A stretch of DNA of 64,000 bases. Origin: Pleurodeles waltl (Eukaryota > Chordata > Amphibia > Caudata > Salamandridae). Below the pieces are notes generated by a model that was not told the DNA's origin, did not search any database, and worked only from the letters and a program-made list of their open reading frames with translations. Position 1 is the first letter of the stretch; every line of letters begins with the position of its first letter. Where the stretch lies: NCBI RefSeq assembly GCF_031143425.1, contig NC_090447.1, positions 136,977,106 to 137,041,105 of the forward strand, given 5' to 3'. Positions 1 through 11,167 of the stretch are shown piece after piece. The position numbers and the translations under genes are program-made.

Positions 1-853
1 TCCGTGCCTGGACCACGCCCAGCGCTGGTCCCCCTGGTCCTCGTAACCCTAACCCCCCCAGACAACACTACTCAGCCACCACACTACATGACCTCAACCC
101 AGGTCTACATCCCACCTGTGCCCAAGCCAACCCCAAACACACACATGGACCCTTTACATGCTATACTTGCCGGTTCTCCAGCACCCCCACAAACACCTGA
201 AACACCCACACACCCCATGCCAACCTCAACACGCCTCATAACAATGCTAGCACGCTCTACAACAACAACAATACCCCAGCGCACAACTCTTACACCCCCC
301 ACAGCAACACCATCACGTACCACAACAACAACACCAAAGACAGCCACACACCAACCCCAACAAGTCCCACAACAACGCTAGCATGCTCTACAACAACACT
401 ACCACAACACACATCAACACCAACACCCCCCTCAACAACACCATCACCACCAACACAACAGCAGCCCCCGCAATCACCTTAACTGCATACTCCTAAACAC
501 CCGCTCCATTCACAGGCACGCCATCGGACTCTGGGACCTGATCAGGTCACACTCCCCGGACATTGCCTTCCTCACGGAAACTTGGATGAATCCCCCATCT
601 GAGCCTGACATAGCCTTAGCCATCCCAGAAGGCTACAAAATCCATCGTCGAGATCGTCTAAACAAACCAGGAGGTGGCATCACCATCATTCATAAAAACA
701 CCATAAAGATCACCACCAACACACTGGACACCCTTGACAGTGCAGAACACCTGCCCTTCCTCATTCACAGAAACACCAACACCACCCTCAGAGGAACCCT
801 CATTTACAGACCACCAGGACCTCACCCCCTTCTGTGATGACATAGCTGACCTG
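1..853 (+). pseudogene. L2/CR1-like LINE copy 1, start of ORF2 (endonuclease)
   Basis: This is the 5' part of a non-LTR retrotransposon ORF2. A Pro/Thr-rich leader (about 4-480) runs into the start of an AP-like endonuclease domain: LNCILLNTRSIHRHAIGLWD, then a DIAFLTETW motif with the catalytic Glu (about 560-590), then GGGITI and YRPPG blocks (about 670-815). The same blocks recur in the second copy at 1885-2260, so the family assignment is internal as well as by motif. The copy enters from the left of the window and stops at about 853 inside the endonuclease, where the 5' repeats of the next copy begin. No reverse transcriptase follows, so this is a 3'-truncated relic. The coding strand is C/A-rich and poor in G. 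Confidence 0.75.
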
Positions 854-1500
854 CTTGCAGGTAGGTCGCTCCACACCTTGCCCTCCGCGCCACCCCCATC
901 CTTTCTCTCACCGTTCTTCTCTCTCTGTTCTTCTCTCACCGTTCTTCTCTCTCTGTTCTTCTCTCACCTTTCTTCTCTCTCCAAAACCCTGCCTCTGCGT
1001 CCCCTGTGGCCCCTCCCGCCTCCCCCCTCCTTTCTCTCACCGTTCTTCTCTCTCCGTTCTTCTCTCACCTTTCTTCTCTCTCCAAAACCCCGCTGCTGCG
1101 TCCCCTGCGGCCCCACCCCTCTCATAGGACAGGCCCTCCGGTCTCCCAGCTGCCACTCCCACCCTCCCCTCCTCTTATGGCAGCCGCAGCGAGCTAGCTA
1201 GGAGCAACCTTCGACCCTGCTTGCAGGTAGGTCGCTCCCCGCCTTGCCCTCCACGCCACCTCCTTCTCCCGTCCTCTCTCTCTCCAAACCCCACCGCTGC
1301 ATCCCCTGTGGCCCCTCCCGCCTCCCCCCTCCTTTCTCTCACCATTCTTCTCTCTCCGTTCTTCTCTCACCTTTCTTCTCTCTACAAAACCCCGCCGCTG
1401 CGTCCCCTGTGGCCCCACCCCCCAGCCCTCTCATAGGACAGGCCCTCCCACCTCCCAGCTGCCACTCCCACCCTCCCCTCCTCTTATGGCAGCCGCGGCC
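846..1500 (+). repeat. Two tandem pyrimidine-rich 5' repeats of the LINE
   Basis: Two similar blocks of about 300-360 bp lie head to tail. Each begins CCTGCTTGCAGGTAGGTCGC (about 850 and 1218), passes through CTTTCTCTCACC-type pyrimidine runs and ends CTCCTCTTATGGCAGCCGC (about 1171 and 1479). The first also contains internal copies of its TTCTTCTCTC motif. They sit directly before the second LINE copy, which suggests repeated 5'-UTR promoter units like the 5' monomers of some mouse L1 families; that role is inference. Open frames across this stretch are low-complexity and are not genes. Confidence 0.6.
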
Positions 1501-1884
1501 GCGCCAGTGGCGCGCCAAAGGCAAGCCCGTCTGCGCCCGTCCGCACCTGGACCGAGCACAGCACCAGAACCCCTGGCCCTCCCAGACACACCTACTCCCC
1601 CCTCACCCTCCGCTCCCTCAACCCAAGCCCCACCCCACATGCACCACATCTAGCCCCACAAACACTCATGGCCCCTTCACCTGCTACACCTGCCACTTCT
1701 CCTGCTCGTCATCCCTCACACCACACACCAACCATAGCGACCCCACCCTCAACAAACACAACACCCCAACAAAAAACTCACCCACCCTGCCCCCACCAAC
1801 CAACCCCGCAGCACACCAGCCCACAACCAGAACACACCCCGCAACAACACCCTCCCACACCACACCAACGCCACCCACCACAAC

Positions 1885-2723
1885 CACCTGAACTGCCTGC
1901 TACTCAACATCCGCTCCCTTCACAAACATGCCATAGAACTCTGGGACCTCATCACTACACACTCACCTGACATCGCCTTCCTCATGGAAACCTCTCCTCA
2001 GAACCCGACATAGCCATAGCCACTCCCAAGGGATACAAACTCCAACGCAAAGACCGCCTAAACAAGCCAGGCGGAGGCATCGCCATCCTACACAGTGACA
2101 CCATCAAAGTCACCACCAGCTCCCAAGACACTATCGGCAACACTGCACACATGCACTTCCTCGTCCACATCAACAACAACTCCACCCTCAGAGGTACACT
2201 AGTCTACAGACCACCCGGACCACGCCCCACCTTCTGCGACACCATCGCAGACAGCATCAGCCCGTACACCCTCACCTCCACAGACTACATCATCCTCGGT
2301 GATTTCAACTTTCACTTAGAAAACCCACAAGACCACAACACTACCTCCCTCATAGACAACCTCAACAACCTTGGACTCAAACAACTGGTCACTGCACCCA
2401 CCCACTCAGCAGGACACACGCTGGACGCAATCTTCACCTCAAGCCAACACATAGCCTACACCCACACCACCGAACTCCCCTGGACAGACCACCGCTGCGT
2501 CTACTTCTCCTTCACCAAACCCCCCACACACTACCATCAACACACCACACCCTACCACATGTGGGACAGAACGTCTAAACTCCCAACTTGCCCATTACCC
2601 CCCCACACCTACGACCCCAACGCAGGAGCACACAACCTCTCCAAATGGATCACTACCTGTGAAGACACACTAGCACCCCTCAGAAGACACATCACCACCC
2701 ACAACATCAAGAACACCCCATGA
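1885..2723 (+). pseudogene. LINE ORF2 endonuclease domain
   Basis: An exonuclease-endonuclease-phosphatase fold that nicks target DNA for LINE integration. Visible blocks are LNCLLLNIRSLHKHAIELWD, DIAFLMET (Glu), GGGIAIL, LRGTLVYRPPG, the metal-site IILGDFNFH (about 2287-2313), AGHTLDAIFTS and the C-terminal WTDHRCVYFS (about 2480-2510, Asp-His). A frame change near 1995 separates the first part from the rest, and a TGA follows NIKNTP at 2721. Translation continues after it as a linker with KRVHYKTRLDN. This is a relic. Confidence 0.8.
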
Positions 2724-3159
2724 TTCACCCCTGAACTCCAAGACTCCAAGCACAAATGCAGCTGAGCTGAGAAAATATGGAGAATAGAACCCTCCTCAAC
2801 CAACTTCACACTCAAAACCAACATTCGCACCCATCACCAACTCATACGCACCGCTAAAAGAGTTCACTACAAGACACGCCTTGACAACACCTCCCAAAAC
2901 AGCAAAGAACTCTTCACCATCATCAACGAACCTGCCAAACCCAAAGCCAGCAACATAGACCCCACACACACACAGCCCCTATGTGACGCCCTTTCCAACC
3001 ACATCCTCCACAAAATCCTGGACATCCACAACAGCTTCGCATCACACACACCCACCACACATGCCCCTCTCCCACCCAACTCAAACCCCCCTCAAGACCC
3101 CACCGCACTATCCACATGGACCCCTACCACACACGAAGAAACTGAAAAAATCCATGCCT

Positions 3160-4180
3160 GTCTCATTTCCTAGAGGAAAACAATGTACTTGACGCCTCCC
3201 AGTCTGGATTTCGCAAGAACTACAGCACTGAGACCCCCCTCATAGCCTGCACTGACGACATCAGAACCAGAGTCGACAAAGGTGAGACCATCGCACTCAT
3301 CCTCCTGGACCTCTCCGCAGCCTTCGACACTCTCTGTCACCAAATACTCACGAATCCGACACAAAACCCTGGACTGGCTCACCTCCTTCCTCGCCGAAAG
3401 GACCCAGAGAGTCCGCCTCCCTCCCTTCCAATCTCCAGCAACCAAGATCAGGTGCGGAGTTCCCCAAGGGTCCTCCCTCAGCCCCACCCTCTTCAACATT
3501 TACATGGCCCGCTCGCCAACATCCTCCGCCCACACGGAATCACCATCATATCGTACGCAGACGACACCCAGCTCGTCACCTCCATCACCAGGAACCCCAC
3601 CACCGCCAAGACCAACCTCCACGATGGACTCCTAGACACCGCCAACTGGATGACAGCAAGCCACCTCAAACTAAACTCCAACAAGACCAAAATCATCATC
3701 TTTGGCCCCAACAAAACAATATGGGATGACTCCTGGTGGCCCACCACCCTAGGACCACCGCCAACACCCGCCACCGACGCACGCATCCCCGGCGTCATCT
3801 TAGATTCTTCTCTCTCCATGACGCAGCAAATCAACTCGATCACCTCCTCCTGCTTCAACACCCTCCACATACTGCAAAAAACCTTCAAATGGATACCCAT
3901 AGAAACTAGAAAGACAGTCACCCATGCACTCATCAGCAGCAGGCTAAACTACGGAAACGCCCTCTACGCTGGCACCACAGTCAAGCTTTAGCAGAAACTC
4001 CAGAGGATCCAAAACGCAGCGGCACGCCTCATCCTGAACCTCGCACGCCATGAACACATCTCAGCCCACCTCAGATCCCTCCACTGGCTTCCTATCGACA
4101 AAAGGGTCATATTCAAAGTCCTCATCCACGCACACAAATCCCTCCACAACACTGGACCAGCCTACCTCAACAAAAGAGTG
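3160..4180 (+). pseudogene. LINE ORF2 reverse transcriptase domain
   Basis: Reverse transcriptase of the same LINE, broken into several frames. Visible blocks: FLEENNVLDASQSGFRKNYS (about 3167-3226), LILLDLSAAFDTL (palm motif A, about 3297-3333), RCGVPQGSSLSPTLFNIY (about 3450-3504), ISYADDTQL (catalytic YADD, about 3547-3573), LKLNSNKTKIIIFG, and the clade-typical tail LHWLPIDKRVIFKVL (about 4079-4125). The N-terminal part of the RT is missing, with linker residues joining directly to FLEENN near 3165, so an internal deletion is likely. Confidence 0.8.
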
Positions 4181-4495
4181 AATTTCCACACTCCCCACCC
4201 GCCACCTCCGGTCCGCCGACCTCGCACTCGCCACAGTTCCTTGCATCCAATGCACCACCTCAGGAGGCAGGTCCTTCTCCTACCTCACCCCCAAAACCTG
4301 GGACTCCCTCCCCACCAACCTCCTCAAGACCCAAGACCGCATGTCTTTCTGAAAACACCTCAAGACATGACTCTTTGAACTGTAAAACGGCAGCCCACCC
4401 CCCACTTTCTTCCCCCCCTCCCCAAGCGCCTTGAGACCCTCACGGGTGAGTAGCGGGCTTTATACATTTTTTTGATTGATTGATTGATTGATTGA

Positions 4496-4859
4496 ACCAG
4501 CAGTAGTCACATATAACACACAGGCTACTTAGTATTCTGCAACATAAACAGTAGTCAGGAATCACATTATTACACACATGCACTTGTCATAGAAATATCA
4601 TGAACGTCTATATCAGGAACATTATAAAACTTATGGCGAGTCAGGAAAACATATTAGCAGGTTATGCCCATTAAAGGAACATTAGCAAACATATATGTAA
4701 CATCATAAAACTGGACAGGTTAACCTATAAATCCTTCATGTCCATACTAGGAACATTTGAAGATGATAAGTCCAAAGAAAGTACCTGTTTTTATGATGAA
4801 GGCACCTCCAGTGCCACGAGGAGATAAAAAGGGGGATCTGGCACTCCTGTGCGCAAACC
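4496..4859. other. Unassigned AT-rich sequence
   Basis: I see no coding region, terminal repeat or tandem structure here. The stretch separates the LINE tail from a G-rich repeat block. Confidence 0.5.
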
Positions 4860-5340
4860 AGGGACCGTTTATGTCAGGGGGAGGGGGCGGCATGCCCCTC
4901 CCGCTTCCTTAATATCGAGCCCCTCCTGGCGCCCATGATCTCAGAGGGTTCCCCTTGGGACTCAACTGTCCCTCCGGGAGGGGGCAAAGCCAGCACCATG
5001 ATTTGGGAAGGAGGGGGGGTGCCACGCACCTCCTCCAGTTTTATAACAGGTCCCTCCTGGGGCCCGCGATCTCTGGGGGCACCCTGGGCCTTCACTGGCC
5101 CTCCAGCGAGGGGGGGCAAAACAATGCCACCAGTCAACAAGGGGGCCACTATTGGGGACCAGCTACGTGGGGGGCCTACATGAGGCTTCCACCCCGCCTG
5201 CGGTCTCAGCTGCTGATGGGGGTCTCCGCTGGGGCAGCGGGAGCCTCCGATGGGGCTTCCTTCCTCCCCTACCCGTCCACAAAACTCTGTTGAGGCTTCC
5301 TTTCCCCCGCCAGGCTTCTCAACACCATGGAGAAGTCGGT
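4860..5340. repeat. G-rich low-complexity repeat block
   Basis: Long G runs alternate with degenerate repeats of a unit containing CCTCCTGG...CCGCGATCTC and CTGGCCCTCCAGCGAGGGGG. Copies occur at about 4920-5000 and 5055-5115, with weaker ones to 5250. Open frames exist on both strands because stops are rare in such composition; none has a recognisable domain. The right edge abuts the truncated end of Harbinger H1. Confidence 0.45.
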
Positions 5341-6669
5341 CAGGCCCACAGCAGCGGGTAGGCACCAAAGTAGGTGACTGCTTGTGCCGCAGGGGCGCTC
5401 TTGGGAGCTGAGATTAGTGCTCCCTGCACCGACAAAGGCAAAGGCATTGTTGCAACTTGATGATGGGGTGGCTGCCTTCGAGTGATGATTTGTTCATGTA
5501 CATGGAGGTGTCCCTCCCTGCACATGTAAAAACTATTTTTTTGTAGATGGCATTTTAATGTGTGCTGCAAGATGCATACATGAGTAAAGGCAATGCAACA
5601 TTGAGAAAGGGAAGCATTTTGACAAGTGCACCACCCTGACACCTCCCCTGGGGTGATATTAACTTCCGTCCTAGTCTCTGATGTGCACATTGTGTTGGTA
5701 CAAGAGCTTTGACTATATGCAATGGGTGTTGTAATGGCACAGCCACACTATTTGCATGTGCCTACCAGGCAATGTGGTGTTTAGTTACATGGTGAAGTTT
5801 AGCTATTATGAGTGGCCTATGTTAAAGTTGTGTATATGTTGTTGTGCATAGCACAACCTATGCGTCAGTACATGTGTGATTTGGGTGAGGATGGTGCATC
5901 TTGAGTCAGGGCCTATGTGTCCTGATGCAACCCTTTAGCATGCATTGGGTGTGTCCTATGTGCGTCCCCGTTCTACCATTGGTGGCGTTCCAGATATCCC
6001 CCCTGCAACTTACCTGGCATTAGTGGTGTTTCCTGGTAGTCTGCGCTGTCCTGTCCTGCAACTCTAGTGACTAGCTCCTCCGCGATTACCTCTGCCACCA
6101 GCTCCTCCAGCTCACTGAGGTCCTCCTGTGGTGCAGGACTTCCACCTCCAGTCTGTTGTGCTTCCTTACGGTTCCTGGAAAGTTTCTCCTTAGTCCTGCA
6201 CTTGCAATCATGACAACACTTCTTGACCTCAGTGACAGTCCTCCTCACCTCTGCCACACTGTTGATTTTGTCCACTATTTGCTGCCAAATTGCATCTCTC
6301 TTCCAAACTGGCTGGTACTTGGGTGTTTGAGGTCTCCCTGGAGTCTCTCCTGGCCTGCTGCATCCATCTTAGGTTGCAATTGCACTCTTTCCAGTGTTAG
6401 GGTTTTTACTTTGCTGCAAATGTGCTGTAAATATGGCGTCAACCCTTTTGCAACATGTTTACGTGCTGCAAAATGGTGTAGCACCATTTTTGCAGCCTTA
6501 ACGATATTTTATGGCATTGCGCAGCTGTTAGTGACTTTTTTCATGACGCTACCCATTCCTCAGCGCCGTTGTGCATCATACCTTAAATATGGTGCATTGC
6601 TTGCTCTAAAGTCAATGACATAAAACTGCGTTAGCTCAGTTTTGCGTCATTTACTATAAATACGGGCCC
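5341..6669 (-). mobile_element. H1: truncated PIF/Harbinger element
   Basis: The right end is a terminal-repeat-like sequence reading inward TGGGCCCGTATTTATAG (about 6653-6669), next to AT-rich DNA with GACGCAAAAC motifs. Inside, on the minus strand, is a fragment of a Harbinger-type SANT/Myb gene. There is no matching left terminus; the element stops near 5341 against G-rich repeats, so the transposase half is missing. I could not find a TSD. Confidence 0.55.
5423..6345 (-). pseudogene. H1 SANT/Myb-like gene fragment
   Basis: The minus-strand translation 6345-6014 gives KYQPVWKRDAIWQQIVDKIN, then a trihelix-like continuation ending KRRTKEKL-type (here CRTKEKLSRNRKEAQQTGGG) and an acidic DLSELEELVAE tail. 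This is the second half of a SANT/Myb domain of the kind encoded by the second Harbinger gene. The frame upstream of 6345 is shifted. The exon ends at a consensus donor, CAG|GTAAGT (6014/6013). A possible acceptor GGTGCAG|GGAGC is at 5423, followed by a short Ala/Pro frame to 5340. It is truncated and not functional. Confidence 0.6.
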
Positions 6670-7183
6670 ATGTTTTTCCTTGTCAGTCTAGTGAATGGTA
6701 CAATATGCGCAGCAGTGTACAAGTAGCATTTAATTTTCCTGTACCTTATATTATGGCTCTACTGGAAAGTTAAATATAACAAATGGGGATTAGCCAATTT
6801 TTCAACAATTTTATGTATCAGAGCACACATACTTGGAACTGGACAGAAGTGCTCCACTGTGTAGAATTAAAAAGACAAAATAAGGGCTATCATACAAAAA
6901 GAGGGATTTATCACCCTGGTCCCTCCAAAGCTTTCTCTTTTGTTTTCTTAGGTTGAAGTGATAATACTAAATTTGACCCCTCAAAAGTCCATCACTTTCC
7001 ATACTGTTGCTTGGGTTGGTAAGGGAATAGTAATCATGACCCCTCCATTTCCTTGATATTGCTTAGGTTGGAGTCAGAGTGGTGAATTACATCCTTTGCT
7101 CCTTTCAATGTCAATCCCTTTTTGTACTGTTGCTTAGATTTGAGTATGAACAGTACATTTCTTACTCCAAATGTTAGCACTTT
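6670..7183. other. Unassigned flank between H1 and H2
   Basis: AT-rich DNA with no supportable gene. The last three bases, TTT (7181-7183), are the left TSD of Harbinger H2. Confidence 0.5.
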
Positions 7184-7859
7184 GGCCCTCATTATGAGTT
7201 TGGAGGTCAGCGTAACGCCGCAGTGGAGTTGTCAGCTGCGCTGCCGGGGGCCATACAGTGAAGATCCCTACATTACAAGTCCCGGAAAGGTACCAGCAGA
7301 ACACAGGCAAGTTATCGTCCGGGCTGCCACAACAGATGTGCTGGTGTGCCAGGAAGCAGCCATCTCCAGCCTGGCGGTCAGGCAGGAGCCCACGACCATA
7401 ATAAGAGGTTGCACACCACCAGGATTTCCGGGGTCAAACCGACACCACCAAAACCCTGGCAGAAACAAGCAAGATAAAGGAACACCTAACTTCAGGAACA
7501 CAGGCATGTCCGTAGGCGACATGGCACATGAAATGCAACTCCTTCCAATCCTCTACCTGGCCCTGCAACTCCTGGACCAGTGACGGCGACCACAACATCA
7601 ACTGTAAGTACACCAGCCTAGCACAAACTGGAGGGAATGACGTTAGTACACACACACACAACACACACACAACATGGGAAACCATGCCCACACACAAACA
7701 CCCATACCAACACACACACACCAGTACCCACAACCATACATGGAGAATGAAAGCCAGGACTAGTTAGGTAACAACAGCACCAACTGTGTACTGCCGCATG
7801 ATAACTATATATTCTTAAATTTTGATAAAACGTATGTACATACAGGCCCAAGGGACAGT
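7184..7859. other. H2 left subterminal non-coding region
   Basis: Non-coding end of H2 beyond the 3' end of SANT2. It contains an ACAC-rich microsatellite at about 7648-7735. Open frames here are composition artefacts. Confidence 0.5.
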
Positions 7860-10853
7860 CCAAAAACCATAGTGCCCCGAGCACATTGCGCACAAGATGA
7901 CACCCCAACTTGACTCCTGACTGCAAAGTGCAGACCACCACAGGGAAGGCATTAATGGGGAATGCAGGCACCTCAGGGGTGAGGAGGAAGTGGGGGATGC
8001 TCCTCGATCTTGGATGGGTGGCCTTCCGTCTGGGCCTAGAGGGAGCCACTTAGTATTGCCATTAGATGGGGGGTCCCTGGGCTTACCCGTGGATGGTGGG
8101 GGCTTAGCAAAGAGCTGTGGTTTGGCCTTGCCCTTGGATGGTGGGGGCATGGGCTTGGCCCTGAAGGTGGAAGCAGTGGGTTTGGCCTGGGAAGAGGAGG
8201 GAGTTGGCTTGGGTTTGGCAGCAGGAACAGTGGAGGTGACAGGGGCAGAAGTGGCAGGTGGCAGAGGAGCATGGGCAGGGGCAGTGGCAGACTGGGATGC
8301 AGAAAGCTGGGCCAGAGGAAGGGCAGCAGGGTGCATTGGGAGGACAGGGACTGGATCAGGGGTGGGGAACAGGGAAAACTTGCACAGGAAATGTTTTTTC
8401 AGAACACATGGGAGGTTACTGGAAAGTTGTCTGGGAGTGGAGGGAGTGGGTATGGTTGTGAGGTGTTTACGTAGGTGCACCATGGGTGCAGGTTTGTGGG
8501 TGGATGAAATGTGTGTGCTGGGGGACTGTTGGGTGGGTTAGTGTGTGTGTTTAGATGTACAGGGAGTAGGTGGGGAGAAGATGCAGGGAGATGGAAGTGG
8601 GGAAGTGTGAGTGAAAATTGGGGCAGTGTCTGCAGGTAGGGTGGACGTGCTGCATGTGTATGTGTTGATAGTTGTGGTGTTTGCACCAGTGGTGTATGGG
8701 GTGCATGAATAGGGGTCAGAAGATGTGGTGACGGTGTCAGTGAGGGCACATGTGGCTGGAACTACAACTGATGTGATGCTGACTGCATGTGTGAGTGTAG
8801 TGTCGACTATGAGGGGGAGGTGGCTGGGGAGTCGGTGCGGGGTGTGGATGTTGACATGTCTCCATGGGTGTGTTGAGTGTGTGCATGGTGGTGGTGGCGT
8901 CTGTGGCGCCTATGTCTGTGCTTACATACTGTGTCTGTTGATGTGGATGCATGTGGGTCAGTAGGTGTGCCTTAGATGGGTGAGGGGAGAGGGATGTTGG
9001 ATTGGGAACAGGTAGCTGGAGATGGGACAGAAGAAGAAGGGACACTGGCTGCCGTCAACGAGGAGGCCAGTGCCTGAGACGATCTCTGTAGGCCAGACAA
9101 GGCACCGTAAATGCCTTCCAGGAACGCATCAGTCTGTTGCATCTGGTTTGCCAGTCACTGGATGTCATTCATGATAGTTGTCTGCCCCCCAGAGATGGAC
9201 CTCAGGAGGTCAATAGCCTCCTCATTGAAGGCAGCAGGGCTGACTGGGGCGGGGGCAGAGGTCCCTGTGGCGAAGGAGATGCCCACCTTTTTGGGTGAGC
9301 AGGCAGGGGCAACTGGGTGGGGAGCTACAGGGAGGGCAGTGCTGGTATGGGGGTGGCAGACAAGGATGGTGCTGCGGTGGTCCCAGATTGGTCCGCCACC
9401 ACCAGGGAGCTGCCATCGGAGGAGGAATCAGAAGATGTAGTGGTCGATCCGGTCTCCCCTGTGGCACTCCCCTCGCCCTTCATCCCACTGGTCCCCTCAG
9501 CTCTGCTGGTGTCAGTCTCCTGGGTCCTGTGGGCTGCAGCTTCCCTACTCGCCGGTGCACCTTCTCCTTTATCAGATGATGCTGATGCACACAAAGATAG
9601 AGGAGGAAAGGAGAGAGAGAGAGACACAGGGTGCAATCAGTCAATGCCAGCACAACAGTCACACAGGGTAGTACATCTGCATTTGATGCCATGCAAAGAT
9701 ACATTTTGCCCACCTCTGATCATCCTACTACTTGTTGACACCATGGGTGAAAGAGCAACAATGCATTTGTCAACCGCTGGTGGTCTAACTGAGGCATCTC
9801 TTGACATAAGGAGTGTCATATCCGCTACACCTGTCCAGTACCTGACCACTACCCATGGCCGTTGTGACACGCATGCAAAGGACTAGACACCCAAGAGGAT
9901 CCTGCATGACTAGTTGGATGGTCCCCTTGGCTAATGTCAAGAAGCACTGTTACCACTTGGTGCACCCACTCCATCATACATGCGGTGTCTGCGGTCAGGA
10001 CCAATCACAATGCCCTGAAACCCTAGTTTAGAAGATCCAGTTGCCATGTGCTGGCAGACAGATCTAGAAAGTAGGTGGCCACACAATACTTCATTGAGGA
10101 GTCTTCCCAGCTACCACTGATTGCATGGCATTATTCACACCTGTGATGTCCCAACCCATAGTGGAGATCAGTGTACCAATCATCTACACTACAGCTACCC
10201 AATGGTGCCATCCAGGGCCACCATGTCAACACATGTCATAAGTGAGATTGAGTACTCACCCCCATGTGGCTGCTGTGCTGCTCTCAAGCGCCCATCTACC
10301 TCAGGGTAGGCCACTGCCAAAATGCGGGCCATTAGGGGGGTCAGGGTCCGACTGGCACCTCTCCCTCGTTGGGAGGACATCCCCAGCTGGGTCTCTGCCA
10401 TCTTCCGGGCCCAGTGTCTCAGGTCCTCCCACCGCTTTCTGCATTGGGTGCTCTGCTGGACATGGACCCATAGGGTCCGCACGTGCTTGGCGTTGGTATG
10501 CCAAACCCCCTTCTTCTGATAGGCACTGACCTGCATGAGTGACACAGACAGGAGAACACAGTCATGTAGGATGGCATATCTGGGACAGAAGGGGACAGCC
10601 CACATTACACATTCACACCCACACGTCGTCAGCCAACCTAGTCCTTGGCCCCTCACCATTGTCCATGCTCCATTCACACTGCCATCTACCAAGGCCCCCA
10701 TCCCTATGCGCACAACTCACATATAAGAGACTTACAAGGGCTCACCTGCTGCTCTGGTGCCCTATACAACTGTCCATGCAGGGGCAGGACCCCCATTCAC
10801 ACCAAGTCTTCCTGAGTGAATGCTGGGTCTCTGTCTCCTGCAGGATGTGGCAT
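7860..10853 (-). pseudogene. H2 SANT2 gene, three exons, decayed
   Basis: SANT/Myb-like accessory protein of the transposon. Exon 1 (10853-10746) starts MPHPAGDRDPAFTQEDLV, hits a TGA, and ends APEQQ at donor CAG|GTGAGC. Exon 2 (10530-10260) begins after acceptor CATGCAG with VSAYQKKGVWHTNAKHVRTL, then TQCRKRWEDLRHWARK (recognition-helix part of the SANT fold) and LTPLMARILAVAYPEVDGRL, ending at donor GG|GTGAGTAC. Exon 3 starts at about 9581 (acceptor GTGCATCAG) with ASSDKGEG and continues as a Ser/Thr/Pro-rich tail with KPxPPS repeats, frameshifted, to about 7860. Exon 2 is 271 nt, the phase expected for splicing to exon 3. The same exon plan is seen in H3. Confidence 0.75.
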
Positions 10854-11162
10854 CTTGGCTACCAGAGTCAGTACACAGCAGCACACACACTGGAGGTCTT
10901 CATTGCACGAAGTTCAGGTGTCAAGTGAGCATGAGCACATGAAATGGGGGTCACAGCTGCCGCAGACATCACTGTTATCGCTGGTGGCGGTCACCATTGG
11001 CTCCTGCCTCCCATTGGCAACAATGTGAGCCAATTCTGTGTAGCACAGTGGTCGTGACTGCCTACCCCATGACGTGTTACGCCGGCGGGATGATCTCACT
11101 TCCACCTGTTCCATGCATGAGGACAGGCTGCAACCATTTCACATTTAGCATGTGTGTTATGT
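10854..11162. promoter_or_regulatory. H2 SANT2 / transposase divergent promoter (left part)
   Basis: Between the divergent SANT2 and transposase genes. Three CCAAT boxes in either orientation lie at 10996-11000 (ATTGG), 11013-11017 (ATTGG) and 11030-11034 (CCAAT). The segment CCATTGGCTCCTG is also found in the same position in H3 (about 53760-53772). Solo LTR A has split this region from the transposase. Promoter function is inferred from position and conservation. Confidence 0.5.
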
Positions 11163-11167
11163 GTGAA

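Larger units (their letters stand above)
1500..4495 (+). mobile_element. L2/CR1-like LINE copy 2, nearly complete but inactive
   Basis: A non-LTR retrotransposon with endonuclease, linker, reverse transcriptase and a simple-repeat 3' tail in the expected order. Its first bases (about 1540-1600) match the start of copy 1, so the 5' region is represented twice in this window. The 3' UTR contains CCTTGAGACCCTCACGGGTG (about 4430-4449) and ends in four to five TGATT/GATT repeats (about 4471-4495), as in L2-type elements that prime on short 3' repeats. Stops, frameshifts and an internal deletion near 3165 make it a dead copy. Assignment to L2 rather than another CR1-group clade is by motif memory only. 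Confidence 0.75.
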
